The translations under genes and the position numbers were made by a program. A stretch of 64,000 nucleotides of DNA. It comes from Erinaceus europaeus. Its lineage: Eukaryota > Chordata > Mammalia > Eulipotyphla > Erinaceidae. The stretch covers positions 63,158,487-63,222,486 of the forward strand of contig NC_080175.1 of the NCBI RefSeq assembly GCF_950295315.1. Reading direction: 5' to 3'. Under the pieces are notes generated by a model. That model was not told where the DNA came from, ran no database searches, and saw nothing but the letters and a program-made list of their open reading frames with translations. Shown here piece after piece: positions 11,641-22,960 of this stretch (position 1 is its first letter; each line of letters starts with the position of its first letter).

Positions 11641-11929
11641 AAAAACTCAAAAGAAATTTAAGGATACCATAGAAAATAAAAATTAAAAAAAACTGGGGAT
11701 GAATTTTAGAATATGAAAAGATTTTAAAATACAAGCATTTTCAGTAAAGAAGGTAATTGCTGGTGACTGACATATACAAGTAGATACATACAACTCTTAA
11801 ATAATCTTAATATCTACTTTATATGACACGGATTCTATGTTTACTAAATTCATTTCTAACAAATGAGTTTATTTGTTATGAAATAATGATAGAAACTAGA
11901 GAGGAAAGAATGAGAGGTCTGTTTAACTC

Positions 11930-12058
11930 TTTTGCATTAGATGGTGCCAGAGATTCAATATGCAGTCTCTGAGGTCTCAGGTAGCTAGCTGGTTGCTACA
12001 TAAATCAATTGCTTAAAAAATGTTTTCAACCTAACTGAGCTATCTCCCTGGTCCAAAT
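11930..12058 (-). mobile_element. Possible old SINE relic
   Basis: 'GATGGTGCCAGAGATTCAAT', 'GTCTCTGAGGTCTCAGG' and 'GAGCTATCTCCCTGGTCC' fit the antisense of the CCTGAGGCTCC-type SINE, at low identity. Confidence 0.4.
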
Positions 12059-12059
12059 T

Positions 12060-13368
12060 ATATATTGTTTTGAAAATGACTTCTGAAGAATTTCAAGAGC
12101 AAAACAGGAAAAACATCATAATAGTTTATTCCCTAGCTTTTTTTTTTTTTTCAAATAGTGTAGGTATTGATGTAAGTAGTCAAATATGTTTCTTTCCCTA
12201 GAGCCACAAACAAAAAGGGATTGGATATAGCCAGTGAGGTAGTACTTGCTTATACATTTTTTAATAATTTGGTCCTGAAGTCTTGACCCTTGTCTATAAC
12301 AATCTTATAATATATTTCAAGCTGGGAAGTGGGTATATAATTGTTTCCAGAACATAGGAGTAAGAGTAGCAGATATTTAATTATGTCTTCCCACAATAAT
12401 TTAAATCAGTTAAAAACCAGATTTATATCTCTTTGTATTTTCAAGTTTGGCTCTTTTCAAATTTTATGTAAATTTTGTGTGACTTTGACAGTTTGAATTG
12501 CTTTGAGAACAAAGACTTCTTAAAATGAAATCATATTATGACTAATTTTACAAAGACATGAATGTGATGAGGACATCAATAAAATTGGTGGATTTTCTGA
12601 AATGTGAGGTCTCTCATTTTAAATACTACAAGACACTCATAGCAGACTCATTTTTATCAAAATTTATCAGAATTATAACTATATTGTACTTGTCTAAATT
12701 TTACAATATCAAAAATTATAACTACCTATCTTTCTCTTTTTTCTATAGAGGGAATTGAAAGGATGACTTTTGTAAAATACTATTAATTTTTTGTAAAAAT
12801 ACTATTAATTATTAATTACTGCAACATAATCCCATATGTTGCAGTAATAGTCACACCCTTCATTTAAGTGTCAGTTGATTGTAATTGAGTCAAAATTGTA
12901 GAGGAAACATGAAGAAATTCTCTATAATGTCCAAAAACTGACAAATGGGAATAGTAGATTGTTCATTAAAAAGGAAAAAAAAAGCAACCCTAGTGAAGTT
13001 TGTGTTTAAATAATGCTTGCTATCTTGACCTATACATGCCATGAGCAAAAAGAGTGTCCTATTCCTAATAGATATTCAGAAATTCAAATGTAGTGACACA
13101 CTTCTCTTAATCCCTTATATAATTGATACAGAGACTGAGTCTTAAAATATGTACTGTCATTTTAAAACAGAACTAGCTTAACATAGGATAAACTCATATA
13201 CACATAAACTTATCACAATAAACTACAGTAATATATACACATAATTGAAGTACATGAATAGTATATATGTCATAATATGTGTTTCTTTCCTTAAAATTAT
13301 CTCCTTTCTTCTAGCCTGGTAAATTAATAGTTTAGAACACATATTATGTGAGAAGATCAGGATACAGA
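12060..13368. other. Unannotated AT-rich stretch
   Basis: No gene or repeat recognised over 1.3 kb. A short inverted motif around 12815-12850 (ATTACTGCAACATAAT / ATGTTGCAGTAAT) could form a small hairpin. Confidence 0.5.
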
Positions 13369-13369
13369 T

Positions 13370-13600
13370 GCAGAGAAGTTCCACAAACAATGGAGCAGTG
13401 CTACAGATCTCTCTTTCTCTCTCATATCTCTCATGTCTCTGTCTCTCACATCTATCCAGAAGAAAGAAGAGGAGGAGCATGGGGAGAGGAATGAGAAAAG
13501 GACAGGGAAGAGAAGAATGCAATGAAGATAAAGAAGAAATGACCACTGGGAACAGTGGAGTTGTCCTGTCCTAGCAATAACCCTGGTGGGAAAAAAGAAA
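13370..13600 (+). mobile_element. SINE 3' region
   Basis: A CT-rich segment, a GA-rich segment and then 'GGGAACAGTGGAGTTGTCCT' and 'AGCAATAACCCTGGTGG' match the 3' module shared by long ERI-type SINEs. The tRNA-like head is missing or unrecognisable. Confidence 0.55.
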
Positions 13601-13934
13601 GAAAACAAAAAAGGAAGGAAGGAACCTACTTGCTCAGTAGTTGCTTTTTCTTCTTTTTATTCACACAATAAAAATATATATTAGAGATTTCCAACATGTT
13701 ATTAACCAGTAATCAATCTCAATCAGTAACCAAGTGTATGAAATTTTCCATGTTCCCAAGTGAGAATGGTTTCTAGAGGAATTTGCCATCTCAGTTAGCG
13801 GCATGAACATGAGGTTGATATACTCTTTCAAACAACTGTACACTTAGAACTGACTGTGGAGTTCATATTCTGCAAGGTATTATACCTAGTAAGTTCCTTT
13901 CTATTACCACATATGTATTTTTATATTTTTAAAA

Positions 13935-14140
13935 TATTTTAAATTTTATTTTATTTGGTAGAACAGAGAAACTGAGAGAGAAGGGGATGTAGAGAGGGGG
14001 AGAGACAGAGACAGACACCTGCAGCAGTGCTTGACAGCTCATGAAGCTTCACTTTGAAGGTGGGTACTAGGGGCTTGAACTTGGGTCCTTGTGCATAACA
14101 AGACATTTACTTTAACAGGTGCACCATCACCTGGCACCTA
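13935..14140 (-). mobile_element. ERI-type SINE (AATAAA/CT-rich subfamily)
   Basis: Antisense order: AT-rich tail, GA-rich body ('GAGAGACAGAGACAGACACC'), 'ATGAAGCTTCACTTTGAAGG', box B ('GGGGCTTGAACTTGGGTCC') and the head ending 'CACCATCACCTGGCACC'. Confidence 0.85.
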
Positions 14141-14142
14141 TT

Positions 14143-14520
14143 TATTTTATTTTATTAGTGATTCAATAATCAACAAAATTGTGAGATAAAAGGGGGTACA
14201 ATTCCACACAATCCCTACCACTAGAGTTTCACATACTATCCCCTCCATTGGAAGCTTCCCTATTCTTTATCTCTCTGGGAATATGTACCAGAGATCTTTA
14301 TGAGGTGCAGAAGGTAGGAAGTCTCTTACTTCTATGACTGCTTATTTGTTGGAAATGAGTATTGACAGGTCAATCCATACCCCACAGCCTGTTTCTGTTT
14401 TTCCCTAGTGGGGCAGAAGTCTGGAGAGGTGGGGTTCCGGAACTCACTGATGAGTTTGTCTGATCAATGATGTCATGGTAGCATTTGCAACTTGATGGAT
14501 GAAAAGCATTAAGAGCCTAA
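14143..14520 (-). mobile_element. L1 3'-UTR fragment
   Basis: Minus-strand L1 3' terminus beginning with its tail ('TTAGTGATTCAATAATCAAC' on plus) and running into 'GGTACAATTCCACACAATCC', 'CCTCCATTGGAAGCTTCC' and 'GTAGCATTTGCAACTTG'. It directly abuts the SINE at 13935. Confidence 0.85.
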
Positions 14521-14699
14521 TAAGTTCTGTTGACTTGATTCTGTCTTTTGGATAACAGTTTAAGAAGAGCTGAAAGTACCTGGATTTGACACACAGAACT
14601 ACATGGGAGTATAATGAACAACACCAAGGAAACTCTTTGGTTCGTGGAACAGTAACTTGATGTCAGCTTTTCTTCCTTCTCCAACACTGTCTCTGGCAG

Positions 14700-14905
14700 T
14701 GCTACATTTAGTTGAGCATACACATTACTGTGTTCAAGGGCACAGGTTCAAGCCTCTGTGCCCACCTTCAGAGGGGAAGCTTCAACAGTGATGTAGGTAT
14801 TACTTTTACTCTCTTCCTCTCTATCTTCTCATTTTTCAATTTCTCTGTCCTGTCAAATCAAAGAACGAGAATAAAGAAAAAATTCATTAAAATATTAAGT
14901 AGGTG
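14700..14905 (+). mobile_element. ERI-type SINE (diverged)
   Basis: 'TTGAGCATACACATTACTGT', box-B-like 'AGGTTCAAGCC', 'GGGGAAGCTTCAAC', a CT-rich tract and 'CTGTCCTGTCAAATCAAAG' give the full order of the AATAAA-type SINE. Confidence 0.75.
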
Positions 14906-15094
14906 TGGAGTTGGTAGAGGTGGTATGTGTGTAATTCATGCCAGAAGGTGTGTCAGCAGTGTTGTGCATGTTAGATGTTCTAATTTTATTTCCTGGCACT
15001 GTGTAAAAGAAAATATATTAAAGAAGCCAGTAGACCACTGGCTGTTCTCACTTATTTATTTATACGTAAGCAAAGCAAAGAAAAAGCCAAAGTC

Positions 15095-15315
15095 AGGGCC
15101 AGGTGGTGGTGTACCTGATTGAGTGCATACATTACAGTGAACAAGGACCCAGGTTCAAGCCCTGGTCCCCACCTGCAGCAGGAAAGCTTCACAAGTGGTG
15201 ACACAAGGCTGCAGGTGTCTCTCTGTCTCTCTACCCCTCTACCTCTCCTTCCCCTCTCAATTTCTCTCTGTCTCTACTAAATAATAAAAATAGATTTTAA
15301 AATATTAAAAGAAAT
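15095..15315 (+). mobile_element. ERI-type SINE (GGGCCAGGTGG subfamily)
   Basis: Near-complete copy: GGGCCAGGTGGTGG start, A box near 'GTGTACCTGATTGAG', box B 'AGGTTCAAGCCC', 'CACAAGTGGTGACACAAGGC', CT-rich tract, and 'CTCTACTAAATAATAAAAA' tail. The flanks 'AGCCAAAGTCA' and 'AGCTAAAGTCA' look like a target-site duplication with one mismatch. Confidence 0.9.
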
Positions 15316-15342
15316 AGCTAAAGTCAAATAATAACCAGCTAA

Positions 15343-15555
15343 GGTTATCAAAGTTTGAAGGCTGAGGAGGTGATATGTGGGTGAGTTCAAGGGGCTGTGT
15401 GTGTGTGTGGGGGGGGGGTCTGATGTGCTTCATGTGATAACACAATCTGAAGAGAAGTGAAGCTGAACACCTAAAATATATGCAGTCTTATAATTCAACA
15501 TTTATCAGCATTAACAATAATATCACTGCAAACAATAGGCAATGGGTCACATATG
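15343..15555. repeat. Local duplication, copy 1
   Basis: 'GGTTATCAAAGTTTGAAGG', 'GTTCAAGGGGCTGTGTGTG', 'GAAGTGAAGCTGAACAC' and 'AATATCACTGCAAACAA' recur in the same order and orientation at 16015-16220. The family is not recognised. A G-run lies at 15409-15418. Confidence 0.75.
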
Positions 15556-16014
15556 AAGTCTGTTCTCTATAACTGGAGGAATTTAGTATTGGTTTTCTTT
15601 CTAGTGGAGATAAGACTACACATCCAGCTGATGTGTATATCAACTACTTTTATTGTTGCTCTTGTTAATAATAAAAGTGGTACTAGCACTCAAATTTAAT
15701 AGTGATCGAAGTAATACTAATATTACTATGGGAAATGTAGACTTAAGTACACCTAGCTTTATTTTAAAACTATTATTTGTTTATTTTAATAAGGGACACA
15801 GAAAGGAGAAAGATAAAGACAGAACAGCGCCGCACAGTACAGCTTTAGTTTGTAATGATGCCAGGGATTGAATTTGGAATGGTCCAGTGACAAACATGAA
15901 AGTTGGGTGACCTACCTAAATACTCTGCCAGGACACACATTCATGTTTCTCCTCCCCCTCCACCCCACCTCCTCCTCCTTTTTGTTGTTGTTCTTCAACA
16001 CCTTAGTATACATA
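15556..16014. other. Spacer between duplicated copies
   Basis: Contains a low-identity SINE relic (about 15790-15905, minus; 'GATGCCAGGGATTGAATTTG') and a CT/CTT-rich stretch. No gene seen. Confidence 0.4.
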
Positions 16015-16220
16015 GGTTATCAGAGGTTGAAGGTGGAGGAAGTGATGTGAGGGGGAGTTCAAGGGGCTGTGTGTGTGCATGGGGGGTGTCTAATGTGTGT
16101 AATGTGATAACATACGATCTGAAGAGAGGTGAAGCTGAACACTTAAATAAGTCTTACTGCACACAATTTATCTGATAAGTAATATCACTGCAAACAATTA
16201 AATAGGCATTGAGTCACATC
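16015..16220. repeat. Local duplication, copy 2
   Basis: Direct repeat of 15343-15555 with scattered substitutions and small gaps ('GGTTATCAGAGGTTGAAGG', 'GAGGTGAAGCTGAACAC', 'TAATATCACTGCAAACAATT'). Offset about 672 bp. Confidence 0.75.
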
Positions 16221-16924
16221 AATTCAATATACAGATATGTCAATAAGAAGGCCATGGATAGAGTATTGAGTACAAGAGAGGGAGAGACAGAGAAAGGCTG
16301 GGAGTTTGTAAAGAACCAAATTAAATAGGAATGACTGGATACACAAGTTGAGTTCTGAACAAACAGCAGGAGAACCCTAGAGAAGAGACAAAATGTGTCA
16401 ATCCACCCCGGCCCTGTTACTTCCACTGCTTTCTTTCCAGCTCATCTAACTAGGATATTGTCAGTAAAAATGATTTTGGCAAAATTTTCATAATGTATCA
16501 GCATGCATTTGAATGAATAATGATTTTCTCTCAGTGGGCAGAGAGCAAAGCCAGACAGCACGGAATGTAGCTTTTATAAACCACTTGTCCTGTGGGGAAG
16601 GCAGGCACCCTGGAAGATGGAAACAATCCCATCTGACCCTGATAACCAAATGGGGTATGTGCACCCAAGCCTTACTCTTTAAAAAGAAAAAAAATAATGC
16701 TTCTGAAGAGATAAATGACTCCCCAAAGTGGGGCAAAAGATATATCACTCTGTGAGCTCAGAAACATTAGTTTTAAAAGAGAAAAAATCTTATCCCAATA
16801 GTCCCCTGAGGAGGAAGGCTCTCGGGAGGAGAAGAAATAGGCACAACATGAATGCAGAAAACATTTTCATTTCAGAGCTTATCAGCTGACAGATAGTAAA
16901 TCCAGAGATAACTGTCAAGCAGTG
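16221..16924. other. Unannotated stretch
   Basis: No gene or repeat recognised. Two overlapping short open frames (about 80 codons each) on opposite strands have no family features. Confidence 0.5.
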
Positions 16925-16936
16925 TGGGTGCCTTTC

Positions 16937-17223
16937 CTTTTCTATTATTTATGTATGTATGTATGTATTTCCTTTTTTGTTGCCCTTGCTGTTTTATTAT
17001 CGTTGTAGGTATTATTGATGTTGTTGTTGTTTCATAGGACAGAGAGATGGAGAGGAGGAGAAGGCAGATGGGGAGAGAAAGTTAGACACCTGAAGACCTG
17101 CTTTACCTCTTGCGAAGCGACTCCCATGCAGATGGGGAGCCGGGGGCTTGAGCCAGGTTCCTTACACCCCTCCTTGCACTTTGCACCATGGGCGCTTAAC
17201 CTGCTGCGCTACCACCTGACTCT
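16937..17223 (-). mobile_element. ERI-type SINE (GGGAGTC subfamily)
   Basis: Antisense copy with GTT-rich tail, GA-rich body, 'CCTGCTTTACCTCTTGCGAAG' in part, and the head 'CTTAACCTGCTGCGCTACC' near the right end. It has a 12-bp target-site duplication TGGGTGCCTTTC (16925-16936 and 17224-17235). Confidence 0.92.
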
Positions 17224-17239
17224 TGGGTGCCTTTCTTTT

Positions 17240-18050
17240 TAACAAGCATAGTAATGAAGGTACCTTACCCCTCCCGGCATAATTGTTCTCCTTACAATTG
17301 AGCATAATGGGGTTTTAAAAGCTATAATAGCAACCAAAAAGTGAAGAAAAATCTAATTCTAGTGGGACTTTTTTTTTTTTTAACAAATCTATATATATTT
17401 TTAACACAACACCAACTTGACACATTCTAATTGCATAATGCTGCACAGCATATTTTGCAATTATTTGAAATTTCTTATTATGGGTACAGATGGAGACCCT
17501 CTATGTGTACTGATATTTTTGAAAAACAAAAGAGAATGAAAGAACTGACAATGAAGTAGTGACAATAGTGAGGTTGCTTTGAATCCCCATCACTTTATAC
17601 ACAAGAATTGCTCAGTACTATTTGTACATAACCAGGTGCATCACCACTGCTGCCTCCTACCCCCCACACAAGAATTGCTTCAAGACAAATGTAATTGCAT
17701 GTTTCAACTTCCATGTGTAAAAGAAGTGTCATAGGCATTTGGGATGTACAGTTAGATTGAGGATACTGCTGAAGAACAAAATAGAGCTCTTCTTTTTCTT
17801 GTATAGATTCATGCTTATTGTTTGTCCTTTGAAAGGAACAGAATTTGGGTTCCATTACATATTGATTTGTATTTCATATATTGAATTTTCTAAAGTGCAT
17901 AATTGATTTAATAAAATGAATTGTTTTTCATAAAAGTAACCACTATAAAAATGTATATATATATTTCCTGTAAGAGTAAAGATTCTGTACAAAGACAATG
18001 TCCAGAAGATGAAGATATGATCTAGAGTTTATCATAGACGTGAATTTGTA
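17240..18050. other. Unannotated stretch
   Basis: No gene or repeat recognised. It contains a T-run near 17369-17380. Confidence 0.5.
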
Positions 18051-18054
18051 GAGA

Positions 18055-18200
18055 AATATCAGAGGATTAAAGAATAGGAAAGCAATCAGGAGAGGAGATG
18101 GAATACGGAGTTCTGGTGGTGGAAATTTAATGGAATTGTACCCCTCTTATCCTATGGTCTTGTCAGTGTTTCCATTTTATAAATATTTTTTTTTTAAAAA
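18055..18200 (+). mobile_element. L1 3'-end fragment
   Basis: The last ~140 bp of the L1 3' UTR: 'AAAGAATAGGAAAGCAATC', 'GAGTTCTGGTGGTGG', 'CCCCTCTTATCCTATGG' and an A/T-rich tail. Confidence 0.88.
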
Positions 18201-18713
18201 GAGATAGTATTTGACAAAAGAATAAAATAGAGGGTAGTTAGCCTCCTGGGTCATCTAGGTCATGTTGTCATTATCCCATCTCTTAGGTTTTGAAGAATTA
18301 ATAAGTTCATTTTGATTGGTGATAGCCCATGGTGACCACAGTGCTGTGTGGTCATTGAATAATTTCTCAGTATAGTCTGGAACTTTAGAATAAGAAATGC
18401 CATTAGAATATCATTTTTATATTGTAAAACCTGCATAAGAAAAAAAAATATTCCAGCCTTCTGAGGAATTTGATTGAGGAGTCACTGTCAAGATAGATTT
18501 GAGTTAGATGTTGGAGATGATTCATACACAACAATGAGACAAAAAACGGATTAGTACACTCTATCTCATCAATTTCTTAGAGTTATACAAATATATATTA
18601 TGTTCTTTTGATAGCAAGTTTATGTATTGTTTTCCTTAAATGATATTCTATTTATCACTTACTATGCTATCATCAAGGCGGCATCTGGAGACAGAACAAG
18701 GGTGATATAAGAA
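18201..18713. other. Unannotated stretch
   Basis: No gene or repeat recognised. Confidence 0.5.
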
Positions 18714-18718
18714 CCAGC

Positions 18719-18786
18719 TAAATATTGTTGACTGTAAACACCATCAATTTGATCAAATCTATGGGGTTTACAGTCAACAATATTTA
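18719..18786. repeat. 68-nt near-perfect palindrome
   Basis: Left arm 18719-18752 and right arm 18753-18786 are complementary at 31 of 34 positions, with no spacer. The outer 21 bp are perfect (TAAATATTGTTGACTGTAAA and complement). Other L1 copies (for example 29125) carry only the right arm, so the left arm is a local inverted copy. Confidence 0.9.
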
Positions 18787-19369
18787 TACACCTTTCCTGT
18801 ATTTGGGAGCTACTCTCTTCCCTGATCCAGGTTTCTGGTCCTTTTTTCCAGCCATGACATCATCTTCCTAGACAATAACTTGGATCCCCCTACATATCAG
18901 GTTTTAGGCCTGGGGGGAAAAATAAAAATAAAAAACTAGTATAGTCATGGAATATAACTAAAATAGAACCCTTAGGTTCATGATTAGTCAACAATTTGTT
19001 TGGCTTTATATGTGAACTCTCTTTTCAGAGACCAAATTTCAGATGATGCCAGCCAGACTTCCCTGGACAGACAGTTCCACCAGTGAGTCCTGTAGCCCTG
19101 ATTCCCCAAAGCCCTGCCTCACTAGGCAAAGAGAGAGACAGGCTAGGAGTATGGATCAAGCTGCCAATGCCCATGGTCAGCAGTGAAGCAATTACAGAAG
19201 CCAGACCTTCCACCTTCTGCACCCCATAATGACCTTGGGTCCATACTCCCAGAGGGATAAAGAATAGGGAATATCAGGGGAAAGGATGATATGGAGTTCT
19301 GGTGATGGGAATATAGTTGTACCCCTCTTATCCTATGGTTTTGTCAGTGTCATATACATATACATATAT
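18719..19369 (+). mobile_element. 5'-truncated L1 with fold-back 5' end
   Basis: L1 3'-UTR sequence from 'GTTTACAGTCAACAATATTT' to 'CTATGGTTTTGTCAGTGTC'. The first ~34 bp are an inverted copy of the next ~34 bp (see the palindrome). A 9-bp match CCAGCTAAA occurs at 18714-18722 and 19370-19378 and fits a target-site duplication. Confidence 0.85.
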
Positions 19370-19379
19370 CCAGCTAAAA

Positions 19380-20340
19380 CAAAACTTGCATCTGAGTTCA
19401 TGTTGGTTCAAGTATCTTATATCTAAGCATGTGTTCTATCTACCCATCTGCTTAGATCAGCTGCCACTATATGTCCATTAATTTCCAGAAGTCAGGGAAC
19501 ATAAAGAAGACTGCCTTACTCTGAGCAGAAAATAATCAATTTGCACTATTTACTTTCAAAAAGGAAGAGAGGACCATTCTTCTGAAAAAGTAGGAAATAT
19601 GGCAGATGTCCAGCTGGATTAGAGAGAACTCAGCTGTCAGGTGTGAGAGTAGCTGATTAAGACAACAAACCAAGATGAATGTAATAGCCAAACCAGTCAT
19701 TCTTATAGTCTAAGCAAGATACTAAATTAGAGATAGCACTTTTACCTCATCTTCTATATTTTTCTTTTTGGAATTACATCATGCAACTGTCAAGTAGAAT
19801 AATACTGAGAAGATGGTCTCACTGACAAATAACAATATGTTTTTGTAACGAATGACTCTACCCAAACCAGTGCACTCATCTAAAAGTACCAAACTCTTGA
19901 ATAGCTTCTACCATTAGTGACCAAAATCCCTAGAATGGACTCACTAACTCTTCCCCTTTAAATATATGCCTGAGAAAACTCAGTGCTACAAAAAAAAAAA
20001 AAAAAAGACTGTTCTAGTCAAAACCTGGTAATACACAGAGCAGCCTATAAAGAAAATTTACAAGTTAAAGACTCTCTGCCCCTTAAGATATAAAACTACC
20101 ACCCCAAAGTACTTTCTTCAGCATGTCTCTCTTTAAAATGTTGACATTCAAGGAGACAGCTTTAAGTCTTACTCCCTTTCCTTGTGAGAAGCTAGAGACC
20201 TAAATTGTGTGTATTGGGGGGCAGAATAGTGGGTAGAATAAAGGGGACTTTATGCTTCAAGTTGTACCACTGCCTTTTGTCATCCGAATTGAATACATCA
20301 TTTTTTTCCTTTGTATCCATCAATTAAGAACACAGCATCT
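19380..20340. other. Unannotated stretch
   Basis: About 1 kb with no recognised gene or repeat, apart from an A-run at 19990-20006. Confidence 0.5.
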
Positions 20341-20344
20341 ATGG

Positions 20345-20562
20345 AATTGGTGGGCAGAGCACCTATTTGACTGCACATGTTAAGGATGCACAGGAACATG
20401 GTTTCAACTCATTCATTCCCATCTGCAGGGCAGGGTGGAAAGTTTCAGAGCTGTGAGACAGTGCTGCAGATGTCTTTTGCTGACTACTTCTCTCTATCTA
20501 CCCCTTCTTCCTCTCTCAATTTATTTCCATCTCTATATAAAAAATTAAGTAAAATAAAATAA
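20345..20562 (+). mobile_element. ERI-type SINE (diverged)
   Basis: 'GGCAGAGCACCTATTTGACT', 'GCACATGTTAAGGATGCAC', 'AGTGCTGCAGATGTC', a CT-rich tract and an AAATAAAATAAAA tail fit the AATAAA-type SINE order. Confidence 0.65.
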
Positions 20563-20589
20563 AACGATAAAATAGAAAAGAACAGCCAG

Positions 20590-20849
20590 TGAGAGCATGA
20601 TGAACAAGGGGTGGTCAAGGGGGCACTAAAAAAGAGTCCTATAACCCACTCTTTGGCTGGCAAACAGAGGCCTAAAGGACAAAGAAAGAAAACTCTTTGG
20701 CTTATTTCTGAACTCACCACCCCCCCAACTCCAGAAGCAGCCCCCAGGTGCTGGGTAACCTCTCCTAGCTGGCTTCCTGCTAAGCAAATTTCCTTACCAA
20801 GATTCCTGGCTCACCAGGAGTGTCATTCCCAACCTTTTTCTTTTGTTTT

Positions 20850-20892
<43 letters not shown>

Positions 20893-21062
20893 GCTGGAAC
20901 TCTATTTGAGTGACAAAATACCTGACCAATCAGAGCCTCAGCCCTGTCTGGGAAAGTCTACATGGAGGGTTTTTTATTTTTTATTTTTTGATACTTTTTA
21001 TAGTTGGCTGTCTTTGCTCAGGTTACCTGCAACCAATCCGGAGTAGTCCAAGCAGCAGAGTG
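20590..21062. other. Unclassified GC-richer stretch
   Basis: Less AT-rich than its surroundings. It has a CT microsatellite (20851-20889), a CCAAT-containing 'TGACCAATCAGAGCCTC' and a second CCAAT near 21032. It could be a fragment of an LTR or an old promoter-like sequence, but no boundaries, TATA or polyadenylation signal can be fixed. Frames of 60-100 codons across it are CT-run artefacts. Confidence 0.35.
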
Positions 21063-22574
21063 ACTGTTAGGGATTTTTAATCTATTTTATTTTATTATTA
21101 TTACTATTATTATATACATGTGTCCCTTTTCCCTTCTCCTTCTTCATGTTGACCAAAATTGTCGCTTTTTCAGTTGATAAGTGACTGAGTGTCTGATCCA
21201 ATGTGAGAGGAAAATATTTCTCTCCCTACACATTCTTTTCAAATCAAAATAGCACATCCTCAAGGATATACCGCATGTTAGTCCACAAAGACGGGATCAA
21301 CAAATTCAAGAGCACTGAAATCACCCCAAGTATCTTCTCAGACCACAGTGGAGTAAAGTTTACATTCAACAACAAACAGAAAATTACTAAAAGTCATAGA
21401 ATTTAGAAACTAAACAATATACTGCTTAAGAACTGCTAGGTTAGAGAGATATTCAAGCAAGAAATTCAAATGTTTCTGGAAACAAATAAAAATGAAGACA
21501 CAAGCTATAAAAATATTTGGGACACTGCTAAAGCAGTACTGAGAGGGGAACTAACAGCCATACAATCACACATTATGGAGCAAGAAAAAGCTCAAATAAC
21601 CGACCTTACTGCACACCTAAGGACTTAGAGGAAGAGGAACAAAGGAACCTTAAAGCAACCAGCAGGACAGAAATCACTAAAATTTGAGCAGAAATAAACA
21701 ATATAGAAAATAAGAGAACCATACAAGAGATCCATGAAGGCAAATGCTGGTTCTTTGAAAAATTAAAAAGATTGTCAAACCCCTAGCCAGAAAAAAAAAG
21801 AAGACTCAAATAAGTAGATTTGTAAATAATAGAGGAGATATCACAACTGACAGCACAGAAATTCAGAAAACCATGAGAAACTTTTATGAAAAACTATACA
21901 CCACCAAGCTAGAGAATCTGGGAGAAATGTAAGAATTCCTAGAATCATATGCCCTTCCAAAACTGAGCCATAACGAACTACAAAAACTAAGTGCACCAAT
22001 TCAAGACAAAGAAATCAAAACAGTTATAAAGAATCTTCCCAACAGCAAAAGTCCTGGACCAGATGGCTTCACAAACGAATTCTACAAAACTTTCAGGAAA
22101 CAGTTAATACCTATACTTCTAAATCTCTTTTTCCACAGGTCTAAGAAACAAGAACATTGCCTTCCACTTTCTATGAAGCCAACATCACCCCTATAGCAAA
22201 AGCAGATAGGGACACAACAAAAAAGGAAAACAACAGACCAATAGCTCTGATGAACATAAATGCCAAAACACTGAGCAAGATCCTGGCCAACTGGATACAG
22301 CAGTATATCAAAAATCTTGTTCATAACTACCAAGTGGAATTTATGCCATGAATGCAAGGCTGGTTCAAGATATGTGAGTCTATCAATGTTATTTACCACA
22401 TCAATAAAAGCAAAACCAAAAACTGCATGTTTATCCTAATAGATGCAGACAAAGCCTTTGACAAAATCTATCCCCCATTCATATGCTCAAAACACTACAA
22501 ATAATGAGAATAGAAGGGCATTCCTCAAGATAGTGGAATCCATATATAGCAAACCTACAGCCAACATCATACTC

Positions 22575-22960
22575 TGCCAGGAACATTTTCTCTGCTTGAT
22601 AGATGATAAGCTTTGAAACAATGGAAGCCCTCGAGACAAGTTTCATTTCCCCCCAGGAAGGCCATTTCCCCTCAGGTAGACCATTTATCAGAAATAGTGA
22701 CACAACACATAGTTGTGGTAGCAAACATGGTTTCGGCCATTGTATGTTGCAAGGAACATTCCACTTTGAAGATTGCTCCCCCTCCTCTCCCTCCAGCATT
22801 CCCCCTCCTTCCCCAAAGCCTTATAATGCCTGCGAACAAAATAAAATTTTGCAGCTTGATCAGAAACTTGTCTTGCTGTCGTTCTTTCATGTCTCTTGTC
22901 CCTGTCATTCCAGGTCTTTTAGGTTTCTAGCCCCTGTTCACCGCCCCACTGGTCGGGGCA
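22575..22960 (+). mobile_element. Solo LTR, class II-like
   Basis: Begins TGCCAGG and ends GGGGCA (TG...CA), 386 bp, inside L1 ORF2. It is flanked by a perfect 6-bp target-site duplication ATACTC (22569-22574 and 22961-22966); removing the LTR restores L1 sequence. Contains AATAAA at 22840-22845. A 6-bp duplication is usual for class II (ERVK/IAP-like) elements. It shows no clear similarity to the tRNA-Gly-bearing LTRs. Confidence 0.9.

Noticed and set aside
14712..15122. A 136-codon plus-strand frame
   Set aside because: Spans one SINE and the start of another.
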